A DNA stretch of 64,000 nucleotides from DAIDAN01 sp049303335 (lineage in GTDB: Archaea; Aenigmatarchaeota; Aenigmatarchaeia; Aenigmatarchaeales; DAIDAN01), in contig JBAQNA010000022.1 of assembly GCA_049303335.1 (NCBI GenBank), forward strand, positions 1-64,000, given 5' to 3'. Shown here piece by piece: positions 40,286 to 49,262 of the stretch; the first letter of the stretch is position 1; every line of letters begins with the position of its first letter. Below the pieces are notes generated by a model that made no database searches, had not been told where the DNA came from, and saw nothing but the letters and a program-made list of their open reading frames with translations. The position numbers and the translations under genes were made by a program.

Positions 40286-41785
40286 ATGAATAATAAATTT
40301 TATAAGGATTTAGATAAAGTAAACGAAGAGATGATAAAGTTTCTTAACAGCTATTCAAAGTCAAATATCCTTCAGAAGTTTTATATTTCAAGTTTTAAAT
40401 CATTTTTTTATGGAAATTTGATAAATGCTTTTTTTACCAATTTGAATGCAGAAAATATTGAGGAACTTCAATTGCCGAAAGACAAAGTTTTGGAAATTAA
40501 AAAGAAATACAGAAACGTAATAAAACAAATTAAATTAGCAACATCTTTAAAATTAAACAAAATAGATGAAAAATATTACAATGCATTCAAAAATCAGATA
40601 AAAAAGGATTTTCCAGTATTTGTAAAATTAATTGATAGAATCGAGAGAAGCATTAACATAAATAAAGCGAAAAATTTCTTAAAGAAAAAAGAGAAAAAGA
40701 TTAAAAAATCAGGAAACTCCAATAGTGATATTAATTCTTTTTTTATAATCAAATCTTTAGAAGCATGTATTAAAAAGGAAAGAGGTCTTCCAAACATAAA
40801 TAAAATAGACAGAATAATGAGAGTTTTTATCAAAAAACTTTTGCCTAAATTCTCCAAAGCAGTAGTGAAAAATCTAAAAAAGAACAGTAAAGAAATGTTA
40901 AATTCACAGAGAACTTATCAAGGTGGATTTGAATATAAACTTTATGTTCGGTGGAAGGAATCAATTGATTTACTAGAATGTTTAATCAGAATCTCAATGG
41001 AATCTGGAGAAGAACATAGAAACAAAATATCTAAATCAAATGATAAAACAAATGATTATAAAAGAGTAGCTTTAATAAAAATTCATGCGAGAGCTGTTCA
41101 TATTGCAAATGAAATTCTTATATTATTAAAATCCGGATATCCTGATGGCGCCAATGCGAGATGGCGAACACTTCATGAGTTGGCAGTAATTTCTTTTTTC
41201 TTATCTGCTAATAATAGCGAAGTGTCGCAAAGGTATCTTGAACATGAAATGATAAAGAAATTCAAAGAGGCAAAAGATTATAGAAATTATTATAAAAAAT
41301 TAGGGTTTCCTTCATTTGGGAGAAAAGATTTTAATAGATTGAAGAAAGAGAAAGAAAAATTATGTAATAAATATAACGATAAATTTCAAGGAGAATACGG
41401 ATGGATTCCGAGTAAAATATTGTCAGACAGAAATTTTAGAACATTAGAGAAGCATGTAAGATTAGATAGGCTTCATCCATTTTATAATCTTTCCAATGAT
41501 GCTGTCCATGGTGGTCCTAAAGGATTCTATCGTTTAGGGCTTATGAATGCATGGCAAGATAAATTACATTTAGTTGGTGCAAGCAATTATGGTCTTGCAT
41601 TACCCATTCAAAATACTGTGATTTCTCTGTTGCACGTAACTGTCTGTTTGCTTGGTTTAGAACCAGATTTCGAGAGTCTTATGCAAATGCAAATCATATG
41701 TATTTATGTCGATGAAATATGTCCCATTGCAGCTAAAATTCAAAAACAAATAGAGAAAGAAGAAGCTTCTAAGATTTCACCATAA
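40286..41785 (+). CDS. DUF5677-like protein
   Basis: The 499-residue protein is mostly helical and very Lys-rich in its first half. From about residue 265 it has the DUF5677 pattern: ARAVHIANEILILLKSGYPD, ARWRTLHELAVISFFL, RYLEHEMIKKF, and FYNLSNDAVHGGPKGFYRLG near the end. DUF5677 occurs in uncharacterised, often defence-linked genes. AT-rich and flanked by accessory genes. Confidence 0.65.
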   Translation: MNNKFYKDLDKVNEEMIKFLNSYSKSNILQKFYISSFKSFFYGNLINAFFTNLNAENIEELQLPKDKVLEIKKKYRNVIKQIKLATSLKLNKIDEKYYNAFKNQIKKDFPVFVKLIDRIERSININKAKNFLKKKEKKIKKSGNSNSDINSFFIIKSLEACIKKERGLPNINKIDRIMRVFIKKLLPKFSKAVVKNLKKNSKEMLNSQRTYQGGFEYKLYVRWKESIDLLECLIRISMESGEEHRNKISKSNDKTNDYKRVALIKIHARAVHIANEILILLKSGYPDGANARWRTLHELAVISFFLSANNSEVSQRYLEHEMIKKFKEAKDYRNYYKKLGFPSFGRKDFNRLKKEKEKLCNKYNDKFQGEYGWIPSKILSDRNFRTLEKHVRLDRLHPFYNLSNDAVHGGPKGFYRLGLMNAWQDKLHLVGASNYGLALPIQNTVISLLHVTVCLLGLEPDFESLMQMQIICIYVDEICPIAAKIQKQIEKEEASKISP

Positions 41786-41834
41786 AAAATAAATTAAAAG
41801 ATTTTATTGATACCTTTTCATAGAAATTCTTTTC

Positions 41835-44309
41835 CTATCCCGGCATCTTTATCCCGACCAGCTTGCTCTCGCCGTTTTCCATTGAGACGCCGTAGACGCA
41901 GTCCGCCTGCTGGATTGTCAGGTCGTTGTGGCTTATCATTATGAACTGCGCGCCTTCCGCGTATTTTTTCACAAGCTCCACGATTTTCCGCGAGTTGGGC
42001 TTGTCAAGCGCTGCGTCAACCTCGTCAAGAATGTAGAAAGGCGCTGGCCTGAAGCGCTGCACAGCGAAAAGGAACGCGAGCGCCACGAGCGTTTTTTCGC
42101 CGCCTGACATTGAGTCGATGTTCAGCAGCCTTTTTCCCGCGGGCGAAGCTTCTATCACAAGCCCGGAATCGAGGCTGTCCTCCTCGAGATGCAGGTCTGC
42201 CTCCCCGCCCGTCAAATCGTGGAACACGGTCTTGAATTGTTCCGAGACCGCGGCAAGAGTTTTCGAGAAAGTTTCCTTGCGCTTGCTTTCTATTTCAATC
42301 ATTATGTAAAGAATCTTGTCCCTTTCCGCGGAAAGCTTGTCCACCCTTTCCTTCAGTTCGTTGTAGACCGCGCTCTGCTGCGCGAACTCCTCCACGGCCT
42401 TCATGTTTATGGGTCCCAACCTTTGTATCGCTGTAAACGTCTCCCGCAGCTTCGCCTCAAGAATCTCAATCTTTTCCTCCAGGATATTTTCTTTCTTGTA
42501 ATTGTTGAACTCGAGCTTCAAATTGTCAAGCTCCGCCTCCAGCCTTGCCTTCTGGATTTTCAGCCTGTTGATGTCTGACTGTATGATGAGCCGCTTTTCA
42601 TAAACCGCCTTCCTTTTTTCCCTTGTGCTTTGCATTTCCTTTGAAAGCGATTCGCGCCGCTTCTCAATGTCCGAGAATTCCGTGCTTCCTTTTTCCTCCT
42701 CGTTTTGCAGGAGGCGAAGCTGTTTTTCCAATCCTGCAAGTCCTTCATCAATTTTTGCAGTCTCGTCTTCCAATACTTCTTTCTGCGTCTGGTATTTTTT
42801 CATCTCCCCTGCCTCGAAAAACGATTTCCTGTCCTTGTGATAGAAGCCGCCTATCATCGCGCCGCTTTTTTCCACGAGGTCGCCGTCAAGCGTCACATAC
42901 CTTTTTCCGAAGCCCAGCTGCTTGGCGGTCTCAATCCTGTCAACGATTACGGTGTCCCCGAAAATGAAAGAGAATGTGTTGGAATATTTTTGGTCAAAAT
43001 CAACCAGATTAATTGCCAAGTCAATGACGCCGTCGCCTTTCGGCAATTCCCCAAATCTCGGCTTTATCTTGTCCAGCGGAAGGAAAGTCGCCCTGCCGAT
43101 TTTGTTCTGCTTAAGGAATTTTATGCACTCCACAGCGATAGCGCTGTCCGCGACAACAATGTCGTGCAAATGCGCTCCTGCGGCAACTTCTATCGCAGTC
43201 TGGTATTCGGAAGAAACTTTTGAAAGGCTTGCAATCGTTCCATAAACTCCGGTCCTTCCCATTCTCATTATCTCCTGCACGGGCCTGCTCGCTGATTGTT
43301 CCAAACTTCTTTGCTGCAGCATGTTCAGCTTCTCAATGATGTTGTTTATCCTTTCAATCTCAATCTTGTTGCTCTCGATCTTGTTTTTCTTCAGAAGTAT
43401 TTCCGAGCGCAGCTTTTCCACTTCCTTTATTATCGAAATGTCTTTCGAGCGGTTGAACATCTTTTTTTCAAGCTCCCCCAATTCCTTTTCCTTTTCCGAG
43501 AGCCCGTTTTCCTCGCCCTGGAATTCCTTGTCCAATTCGGCGGACGATGCTTCCTTTTCCTTTATTTTCCCGTCAAGAAGATTCATCGCGCTCTCGGCCT
43601 CGCTAAGCTTTTTGTGCGCCACTGACGCGCGAAAAACGTCAAGCTCCTTTGAAAGCTTTTGGTATTCTTCTGCGGCTTTGCTCTCCTGCTCAAGTTTTGA
43701 TATCTGCGCTGCGCGCTCCGTCAGCACGATGGACGACTCCTTCAGCCTGTTCTCGACCGTGAGAAGCTCGCGCTGCGCCTTCGTGCGCTTGTCGTCAAAC
43801 TCCGCTATTCCGGAAATCTCGTCAATAATTTCTCGCCGCCCGAGCGGAGACATCTCTATTATTTCCGTCACGTTTCCCTGCAGGATTATGTTGTGTCCGT
43901 CCGGTTGGATGTTCGCGGCGTGCAGAACCTCGAGGATCTTTTCCCTTGTAACCGTGTGCCCGTTCAACTTGTAAATCGAGACGCCTTTCCTGTTTATTTT
44001 TCTTGAGACAACTATCTGCGCGTCCTCCATCGGGAATTTTTTGTCCGAGTTGTCAAAGAATATCGCGACCTTCGCGAACTCCGCGGCTTGCTTTCCCTTT
44101 CCGCCGTTGAAAATCACTTCAAGCATTTTGTCAGCGCGCAAACCCTTTGCGGAACTGCGTCCGAGAACGAAGCAGACCGCGTCAGCGGTGTTGCTCTTGC
44201 CGGAGCCGTTCGGCCCGCATATTGTGGAAAAATTGCTCGGGAAAGTCATCAGCGTCTTCTTCGCGAACGACTTGAATCCCTGCATCTCGATTTTGTCAAT
44301 ACGAACCAT
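41835..44309 (-). CDS. smc: SMC chromosome-segregation ATPase, short-arm form
   Basis: The 824-residue protein has the head start with Walker A GPNGSGKSNTADAVCFVLG, the first coil (about 165-330), a hinge (about 345-470, VYGTIASLSKVSSEYQTAIE), the second coil, and the C-terminal head with SMSGGEKTLVALAFLFAVQR and Walker B FYILDEVDAALD. Usual SMC length is about 1170, so the coiled-coil arms are about a third shorter. It should work with ScpA. Start ATG 44309; a GTG at 44318 is possible. Confidence 0.9.
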   Translation of the reverse strand: MVRIDKIEMQGFKSFAKKTLMTFPSNFSTICGPNGSGKSNTADAVCFVLGRSSAKGLRADKMLEVIFNGGKGKQAAEFAKVAIFFDNSDKKFPMEDAQIVVSRKINRKGVSIYKLNGHTVTREKILEVLHAANIQPDGHNIILQGNVTEIIEMSPLGRREIIDEISGIAEFDDKRTKAQRELLTVENRLKESSIVLTERAAQISKLEQESKAAEEYQKLSKELDVFRASVAHKKLSEAESAMNLLDGKIKEKEASSAELDKEFQGEENGLSEKEKELGELEKKMFNRSKDISIIKEVEKLRSEILLKKNKIESNKIEIERINNIIEKLNMLQQRSLEQSASRPVQEIMRMGRTGVYGTIASLSKVSSEYQTAIEVAAGAHLHDIVVADSAIAVECIKFLKQNKIGRATFLPLDKIKPRFGELPKGDGVIDLAINLVDFDQKYSNTFSFIFGDTVIVDRIETAKQLGFGKRYVTLDGDLVEKSGAMIGGFYHKDRKSFFEAGEMKKYQTQKEVLEDETAKIDEGLAGLEKQLRLLQNEEEKGSTEFSDIEKRRESLSKEMQSTREKRKAVYEKRLIIQSDINRLKIQKARLEAELDNLKLEFNNYKKENILEEKIEILEAKLRETFTAIQRLGPINMKAVEEFAQQSAVYNELKERVDKLSAERDKILYIMIEIESKRKETFSKTLAAVSEQFKTVFHDLTGGEADLHLEEDSLDSGLVIEASPAGKRLLNIDSMSGGEKTLVALAFLFAVQRFRPAPFYILDEVDAALDKPNSRKIVELVKKYAEGAQFIMISHNDLTIQQADCVYGVSMENGESKLVGIKMPG

Positions 44310-44450
44310 GATTACCACTGGAATATTGTTTCCGGACTATAATAAATCCGATACAGAAATAATATTGCAGTTTATCTCTTTTAAGTGTTTTTTGTAAAAG
44401 CTAAAAATCCCCGTCAAAAAGCATTTAAGCCTGAAATTTTATCTTGTTCT

Positions 44451-44942
44451 ATGGTTAACAGCGAGTCCGTGTCGGGATGGACCATAATAAACTCCACGAT
44501 GGTTGCGGTTTCTTTGACGCTGCTAGTTCTTGTTATCGGCTTGATTGACAGGGTGCCGAAAATATCGCTGTATCTTATGCTTCCGAGTTTCGTCATGTTC
44601 TTGAACGCGATTTTTGCGAACAATAAAATTCTTGAGAAGATTTCGGACAAAAAGCACGCGCAGAAATGGGACGATTTCGCAACCGCCTGCTTTGACGCTG
44701 GACTGACTTTCCTGATTTCCGCGTTCGCGGTCTTGAGCTACAAGGTCGTGGACATAGTCTCCGCCGCGATATTCCTCGCGTTCGTCTGGGGCGTCGCGAT
44801 AGCCTTCAACGTCTACAACGGCATGAGGGGAAAATACCTCCTGAAAAGGTTCTCGAGAAACCACATCATCGTCTGGTTCGCGATAGAATTCTTTTTCTTG
44901 CTGCTCATTCTGGCGGACTATTTCGGGATGGCGGTACTTTAG
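44451..44942 (+). CDS. Four-helix membrane protein, unknown
   Basis: The 163 residues contain four membrane helices (about 12-33, 42-58, 85-112, 140-160) with a cytoplasmic loop KILEKISDKKHAQKWDD. No motif recognised. Divergent from smc. Confidence 0.6.
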   Translation: MVNSESVSGWTIINSTMVAVSLTLLVLVIGLIDRVPKISLYLMLPSFVMFLNAIFANNKILEKISDKKHAQKWDDFATACFDAGLTFLISAFAVLSYKVVDIVSAAIFLAFVWGVAIAFNVYNGMRGKYLLKRFSRNHIIVWFAIEFFFLLLILADYFGMAVL

Positions 44943-45017
44943 GGAAGCCAACGTTCGCAGGGTGAAATCTTTATATTTGGTTCTGACAAAACTTCAGAAT
45001 AAGAAGAGGTGTGCTTT

Positions 45018-45236
45018 TTGGCGGACTTGATTTCATTGATTGCGGGGCTTGACCAGTATGCCTTGGCAGCGCTTGCCGTTTCCGTCCTTTTGAGAGGGCT
45101 TCTTTTGCTTGTTTTTCCGAAACATACTGCTGACATAGCTGTAAAACTTGCTAAAATGAAAACCGGGAAAATGAGAATCCTGGGACTCGTCAGCGCGACA
45201 ATCGGCATCATCGCGCTTTACATCGCGGCGGCGTGA
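45018..45236 (+). CDS. Small two-helix membrane protein
   Basis: About 72 residues with two hydrophobic helices (about 15-35, 52-70) around a basic loop (KMKTGKMR). GAGGTG lies 6 bp before a TTG at 45018; an in-frame GTG at 45009 overlaps that site and is less likely. A TATA-like TTTATATT lies near 44970. Unknown function. Confidence 0.55.
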   Translation: MADLISLIAGLDQYALAALAVSVLLRGLLLLVFPKHTADIAVKLAKMKTGKMRILGLVSATIGIIALYIAAA

Positions 45237-45376
45237 AGGGAAAGAAGCGCCGCTTTTTTTAAAACGTATTCCGCAGTTGTTTTATTTTCCGAACTTTCTT
45301 GGCTGCTTGCAAAACATACAAGCATTTCACATGTTCAAGAATCATTCTTAAATACTTCTGCTGAAAAGTTAGTTTT

Positions 45377-47083
45377 ATGAGAATCGCGATAATCGATTAC
45401 GAGAAGTGCAAGCCGGAGTCGTGCGGAAAGGAGTGCGAAAGCTTTTGCCCGCGCGTGCGCGCAGGCGACGAGACCGTAAAATTCGGGGAAAACGGAAAGC
45501 CTGTCATCGACGAGGGAAGCTGCATAGGCTGCGGCATCTGCGTGAAAAAGTGCCCGCGCGACGCGATAAAAATCGTCAACACCCCGGAACAGCTGAACGA
45601 GCAGCCCCTGTACAGGTTCGGGAAAAACAGCTTCGCGCTGTTTAGATTGCCGTTTCCCGTGAAAGGCGAAGTCGTTGGCTTGCTCGGTCAGAACGGTCTC
45701 GGAAAAACTTCTGCGCTGAAGATTCTCACGGGCGACATAAAGCTCGTGCAAACTCACGAGAGCCTTGCGAGAATGTTCCGCGGAACCGAGCTTCAGGAAT
45801 ATCTGGAGAAAATGTTCTTGAAAAAGCTGAAAACCGTGCTGAAACCGCAGATGCTTTTCTCGAACAGCAAGAGCATTGTCTCGGATGTCCTGCAGAAAAG
45901 CGACGAGCGGGGAATGATGAAAGAAATAGTCGGCGCGCTCGAGCTGCAAAGCTTTCTGGACAGGAAAATAGAAAACCTTTCCGGCGGGGAATTGCAAAGG
46001 CTCGCCATAGCGTCTGCCGCGCTGCGCAAAGCGGACGTGTACTATTTTGACGAGCCCTCGTCTTTTCTTGACGCGAGGCAGAGGATTAACGCTGCGAAAA
46101 TAATTCGCTCGCTCGCGAAGGATGCAGCTGTTATGGTCGTCGAGCACGACTTGGCATCGCTCGATTTTTTGGCTGACAAGATTCACATATTCTACGGCGA
46201 ACCCGGCTGCTATGGAATCGTGTCGAAGCCTTACGGCGTGAGAGTGGGGATAAACGCGTTTCTTGACGGCTTTATCCGCGAGGACAACGTGAGGATTCAC
46301 GAGCCCGTTGATTTCTCGTTCACGAAAAACGTGGAGCAGACCGAAAGATATCTTGAGTTCGGAGAATTGAAAAAGAAGCTTGACGGATTCTCGCTGATTG
46401 TGGAAGGCGGTGAAATAAGGAAAAAGGAGATTATCGGGATATTCGGCGCGAACGGCTTGGGAAAGACCACCTTCGCGAGAATTCTTGCTGGAGAAATAAA
46501 ACCTGACGCGGGGGAAGTTGAAGGAATAAGCATCTCATATAAACCGCAATACCTTTCTTCAGAATTTGACGGAACCGTTCTTGAACTCTTGGAATCAACA
46601 GTCCGCCTGTCTGATGATTTCAAATCCGCTGTTCTGCGCCCGCTCGGCATTGACGGGCTTTTCGAGAACAGCGTGAAAAACCTTTCCGGCGGCGAAATGC
46701 AGAGGCTCGCGATAGCGCTCTGCCTCGGGAAGGAAGCCGACCTTTACCTGCTGGACGAGCCTTCCGCCTATCTTGACTCGATGCAGAGAATGGTAGCCGC
46801 GAAAATCATCAGGAGAATTGCGGAGAAAAGCGCCGCGGTCGTGATTGACCACGATTTGCTTTTCCTGAACTACATTTCCGACAGGGCAATGCTTTTCACG
46901 GGCGAATCGGGAAAGTCCGGCTTTGCAAAGCAGTGCAATCTCGCCGACGGAATGAACGAGTTCCTGAAAACGCTTGACATAACTTTCAGGAAGGAGAAGG
47001 AAACGGGCAGGCCTCGCGCAAACAAGCCGGGCTCGCAGAAGGATGAGGAGCAGAAGGCGAAGGGAAATTATTTTCTGGGCTGA
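45377..47083 (+). CDS. ABCE1/RLI ribosome-recycling ATPase
   Basis: The 568-residue protein has two N-terminal 4Fe-4S cluster sets (CKPESCGKECESFCP and CIGCGICVKKCP). Two ABC domains follow, with Walker A at GLLGQNGLGKTSALK and GIFGANGLGKTTFAR, signatures NLSGGELQRLAIASAAL and NLSGGEMQRLAIALCLG, and Walker B YYFDEPSSFLD and YLLDEPSAYLD. ABCE1 splits ribosomal subunits after termination and is universal in archaea. The C-terminal tail is longer and charged. Confidence 0.95.
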   Translation: MRIAIIDYEKCKPESCGKECESFCPRVRAGDETVKFGENGKPVIDEGSCIGCGICVKKCPRDAIKIVNTPEQLNEQPLYRFGKNSFALFRLPFPVKGEVVGLLGQNGLGKTSALKILTGDIKLVQTHESLARMFRGTELQEYLEKMFLKKLKTVLKPQMLFSNSKSIVSDVLQKSDERGMMKEIVGALELQSFLDRKIENLSGGELQRLAIASAALRKADVYYFDEPSSFLDARQRINAAKIIRSLAKDAAVMVVEHDLASLDFLADKIHIFYGEPGCYGIVSKPYGVRVGINAFLDGFIREDNVRIHEPVDFSFTKNVEQTERYLEFGELKKKLDGFSLIVEGGEIRKKEIIGIFGANGLGKTTFARILAGEIKPDAGEVEGISISYKPQYLSSEFDGTVLELLESTVRLSDDFKSAVLRPLGIDGLFENSVKNLSGGEMQRLAIALCLGKEADLYLLDEPSAYLDSMQRMVAAKIIRRIAEKSAAVVIDHDLLFLNYISDRAMLFTGESGKSGFAKQCNLADGMNEFLKTLDITFRKEKETGRPRANKPGSQKDEEQKAKGNYFLG

Positions 47084-47361
47084 ATAATTTTGTAAAGATT
47101 TTCGAGGCTCTGTTTTTCCAATTCGAATCTTCCTGTTCCGACTTGAGAGCTGATGCGGTTGGAACAGTAATGCCTGCCACCGCGCATGTAACAATGAAAC
47201 CAGTTCAATTTCAATTCTTTCAGACCTTCCGAAATGTATTGGTCTGAAAACTCTATGAAAAAGTCATTATCGATGCTTTTAAAAACTGTTGCATATTTTT
47301 TCATTAAGCCGCAATCTACCAAGAAATACTTCTTTCTAATGCTCAAAATTGCAGATTTCAT
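47068..47361 (-). CDS. Hypothetical protein, 97 residues
   Basis: The frame reads KYFLVDCGLMKKYATVFKSI early, then FFIEFSDQYISEGLKELKLN and HCYMRGGRHYCSN, with a plausible amino-acid mix. It converges on the ABCE1 gene and overlaps its last 16 bp. No family seen. Confidence 0.5.
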   Translation of the reverse strand: MKSAILSIRKKYFLVDCGLMKKYATVFKSIDNDFFIEFSDQYISEGLKELKLNWFHCYMRGGRHYCSNRISSQVGTGRFELEKQSLENLYKIIQPRK

Positions 47362-47430
47362 AATATCACATATTTATTAACAACCGCAAAGCATTTATTT
47401 GTTCGCATGCAGAGTAAAGGAGGCGCTAAT

Positions 47431-47778
47431 ATGGACACAATCAAAAAACCCGCGGATAACAGGCAAACCATGATGAAGAAGCGGCTTCCCGCGAAGGAAA
47501 AGCTCGTCTCTGAAATCCGGCAGAACGACATACGGGTGCGGATTCTCGGGACAGTAATAGACAAGAGCGAGGGTGCGATAGTGCTTGACGACGGCTCGGG
47601 AAGGCTTGAAGTGGTGACCGAAGGGCAGGCTCCGGAGATGGGAAAGATGGTGAGAGTTATAACGAGAATTCTGCCAATGACCGGCGGGTTCGAGGCGCGG
47701 GCGGAGTGCGTGCAGGACATGACCGGCTTTGACGTGGAGCTTTACAGGCGCGCGCGGGACGTTGCGAACAGGGTTTGA
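47431..47778 (+). CDS. OB-fold nucleic-acid-binding protein (RPA-like)
   Basis: The 115-residue protein fits a single OB fold: IRVRILGTVIDKSEGAIVLD, DGSGRLEVVTEG, MGKMVRVITRILPMTGGFEA. It resembles the small RPA-type or RPA-associated OB proteins of archaea. A strong AAGGAGG lies 8 bp before the ATG at 47431. Its position near PCNA and primase supports a replication role. Confidence 0.7.
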   Translation: MDTIKKPADNRQTMMKKRLPAKEKLVSEIRQNDIRVRILGTVIDKSEGAIVLDDGSGRLEVVTEGQAPEMGKMVRVITRILPMTGGFEARAECVQDMTGFDVELYRRARDVANRV

Positions 47779-47787
47779 GGCGATTTA

Positions 47788-47922
47788 ATGGGCAAAATAG
47801 AAAGACTGTTTTTCAGACCTGGTGGATGGTATTCTCCCAAACAGGCAGTTGCTTATTATTTTTTTAAGCAATTTGAGGATTATTTACTGAAAAACGCTGA
47901 CGGGAAAACAAAATCATCTTGA
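47788..47922 (+). CDS. Small protein, 44 residues
   Basis: It starts MGKIERLFFRPGGWYS and continues with aromatic-rich AVAYYFFKQFEDYLL. GAGG precedes the ATG by about 9 bp and the gene begins 9 bp after the OB-fold gene, so the two are probably co-transcribed. Unknown function. Confidence 0.5.
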   Translation: MGKIERLFFRPGGWYSPKQAVAYYFFKQFEDYLLKNADGKTKSS

Positions 47923-47979
47923 TTTTAAATACTTGAGCGTGCAAAAAGACAAAGACGAGAAAACACAAGACGGGATTCT

Positions 47980-48213
47980 ATGTCATATATGTTTGAAGTA
48001 TTGGAAAAAATACGGATGCAGATATATCCTACTGGAACAAACGCTTCTAAAACAGTTTATAATAAAGGCAAACCTGAAGAAAAACCGTTTGCATCAATAG
48101 AAGGAAGAACAAGGAAAGAAATAGTCGATGATGCGATTGAAGCTATAAAAAAATACGGCTTAATCGAGATAGGGGTTGGAGCGATGGTAAAAAATATTAG
48201 CGCTGGAGATTAA
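47980..48213 (+). CDS. Hypothetical protein, 77 residues
   Basis: Soluble, charged; the last part (RTRKEIVDDAIEAIKKYGLI) looks like an amphipathic helix. AT-rich. No family recognised. Confidence 0.5.
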   Translation: MSYMFEVLEKIRMQIYPTGTNASKTVYNKGKPEEKPFASIEGRTRKEIVDDAIEAIKKYGLIEIGVGAMVKNISAGD

Positions 48214-48258
48214 GAATTAATGATTAATAATTATTAAAATTCCTAAAAAGGTGGTTTT

Positions 48259-49005
48259 ATGTTCAATGCGGAGCTTTCGGATGCAAAGGTTTTGAGGGAC
48301 AGCATAGACGCGATTTCGCAGATTATCGACGAGGGAAGCTTCAAGCTAAAGAAGGACGGCATCGAGCTGCTCGCGACTGACAGGGCGATGGTCGCCGCGG
48401 TGAATTTCCGCCTCGCATCGTCGGCATTTAACAAGTACGAGTGCGACAAGGAAACGTCGATAGGACTGAACCTCTCGAACTTTTTGATGGTTCTGAAGCG
48501 CGCTTCCGGCTCGGTGGGAATGAAGCTGAACGAGGACGCGAGCAAGCTCGAGCTGACGGTAACGGGCGACTCCGTGAGAAACTTTTCAATACCGCTTTTA
48601 ACGCTTTCTTCGGATGATATCCCGCCGATAACGCAGCTGGAGTTTCCCGCGTCGGCGGAAATAAAGTCCGCAATACTGGAGGACGGCATAGCGGACGCTG
48701 ACATAATCGCGGACTCGATTGTCATAGAGATGAGCGCGAACGGCCTGCAGATGCGCGCAGAGGGCGACTCGTCGAAGACTGACTTGAACGTCGAGAAGGG
48801 CAATGAATCGCTGATAAGCATTGACGCGAAAGACACGGTGAAAGCGAGATATCCGCTCGACTACCTGAAGAAGTTCATCAAGGCTGCGAAAATCGCGGAC
48901 ACGGCGAAAATCCAGTTCGGGAACGACTTCCCGATGAAGCTCGAGCTGAAAGGCGGCGACGTCTATCTCGCGATGGTTCTGGCGCCGAGAGTCGAGGAGG
49001 CGTGA
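48259..49005 (+). CDS. pcn: PCNA sliding clamp
   Basis: The 248 residues match archaeal PCNA end to end: an opening FNAELSDAKVLRDSIDAISQ, SFKLKKDGIELLATDRAMVA, the interdomain loop, LEFPASAEIKSAILEDGIAD, YPLDYLKKFIKAAKIADTAK and the closing VYLAMVLAPRVEE. It forms a ring that tethers polymerase, ligase and nuclease to DNA. AGGTGG lies 6 bp before the ATG. Confidence 0.95.
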   Translation: MFNAELSDAKVLRDSIDAISQIIDEGSFKLKKDGIELLATDRAMVAAVNFRLASSAFNKYECDKETSIGLNLSNFLMVLKRASGSVGMKLNEDASKLELTVTGDSVRNFSIPLLTLSSDDIPPITQLEFPASAEIKSAILEDGIADADIIADSIVIEMSANGLQMRAEGDSSKTDLNVEKGNESLISIDAKDTVKARYPLDYLKKFIKAAKIADTAKIQFGNDFPMKLELKGGDVYLAMVLAPRVEEA

Positions 49006-49045
49006 AAAGCGGGCGATAATATGTAAATAATAAGGGTGATAAAAA

Positions 49046-49222
49046 ATGGCAAAGGTTGATGTAGGTTTGTATGTTGTTATGGCTATTCTTGGTATAGGAT
49101 TTATTTTATCACTTCAAGAAACATTGAAAAATCCTACACAGATAAACTTGTATATTACGGCAGGAACGTTTGTTGGTACAGCAATTCTTGTAGCTATTGC
49201 AATAATAAAAGGTAAAAGATAA
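49046..49222 (+). CDS. Small two-helix membrane protein, 58 residues
   Basis: Translation gives two hydrophobic helices (LYVVMAILGIGFILSL and LYITAGTFVGTAILVAIAII) with a short loop and a basic end (KGKR). AGGGTGAT lies 6 bp upstream of the ATG. AT-rich, unlike pcn. Unknown function. Confidence 0.65.
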   Translation: MAKVDVGLYVVMAILGIGFILSLQETLKNPTQINLYITAGTFVGTAILVAIAIIKGKR

Positions 49223-49262
49223 TCAACCTCAAGAAACACTGAAGAGCCACAGAATTGTTTTT

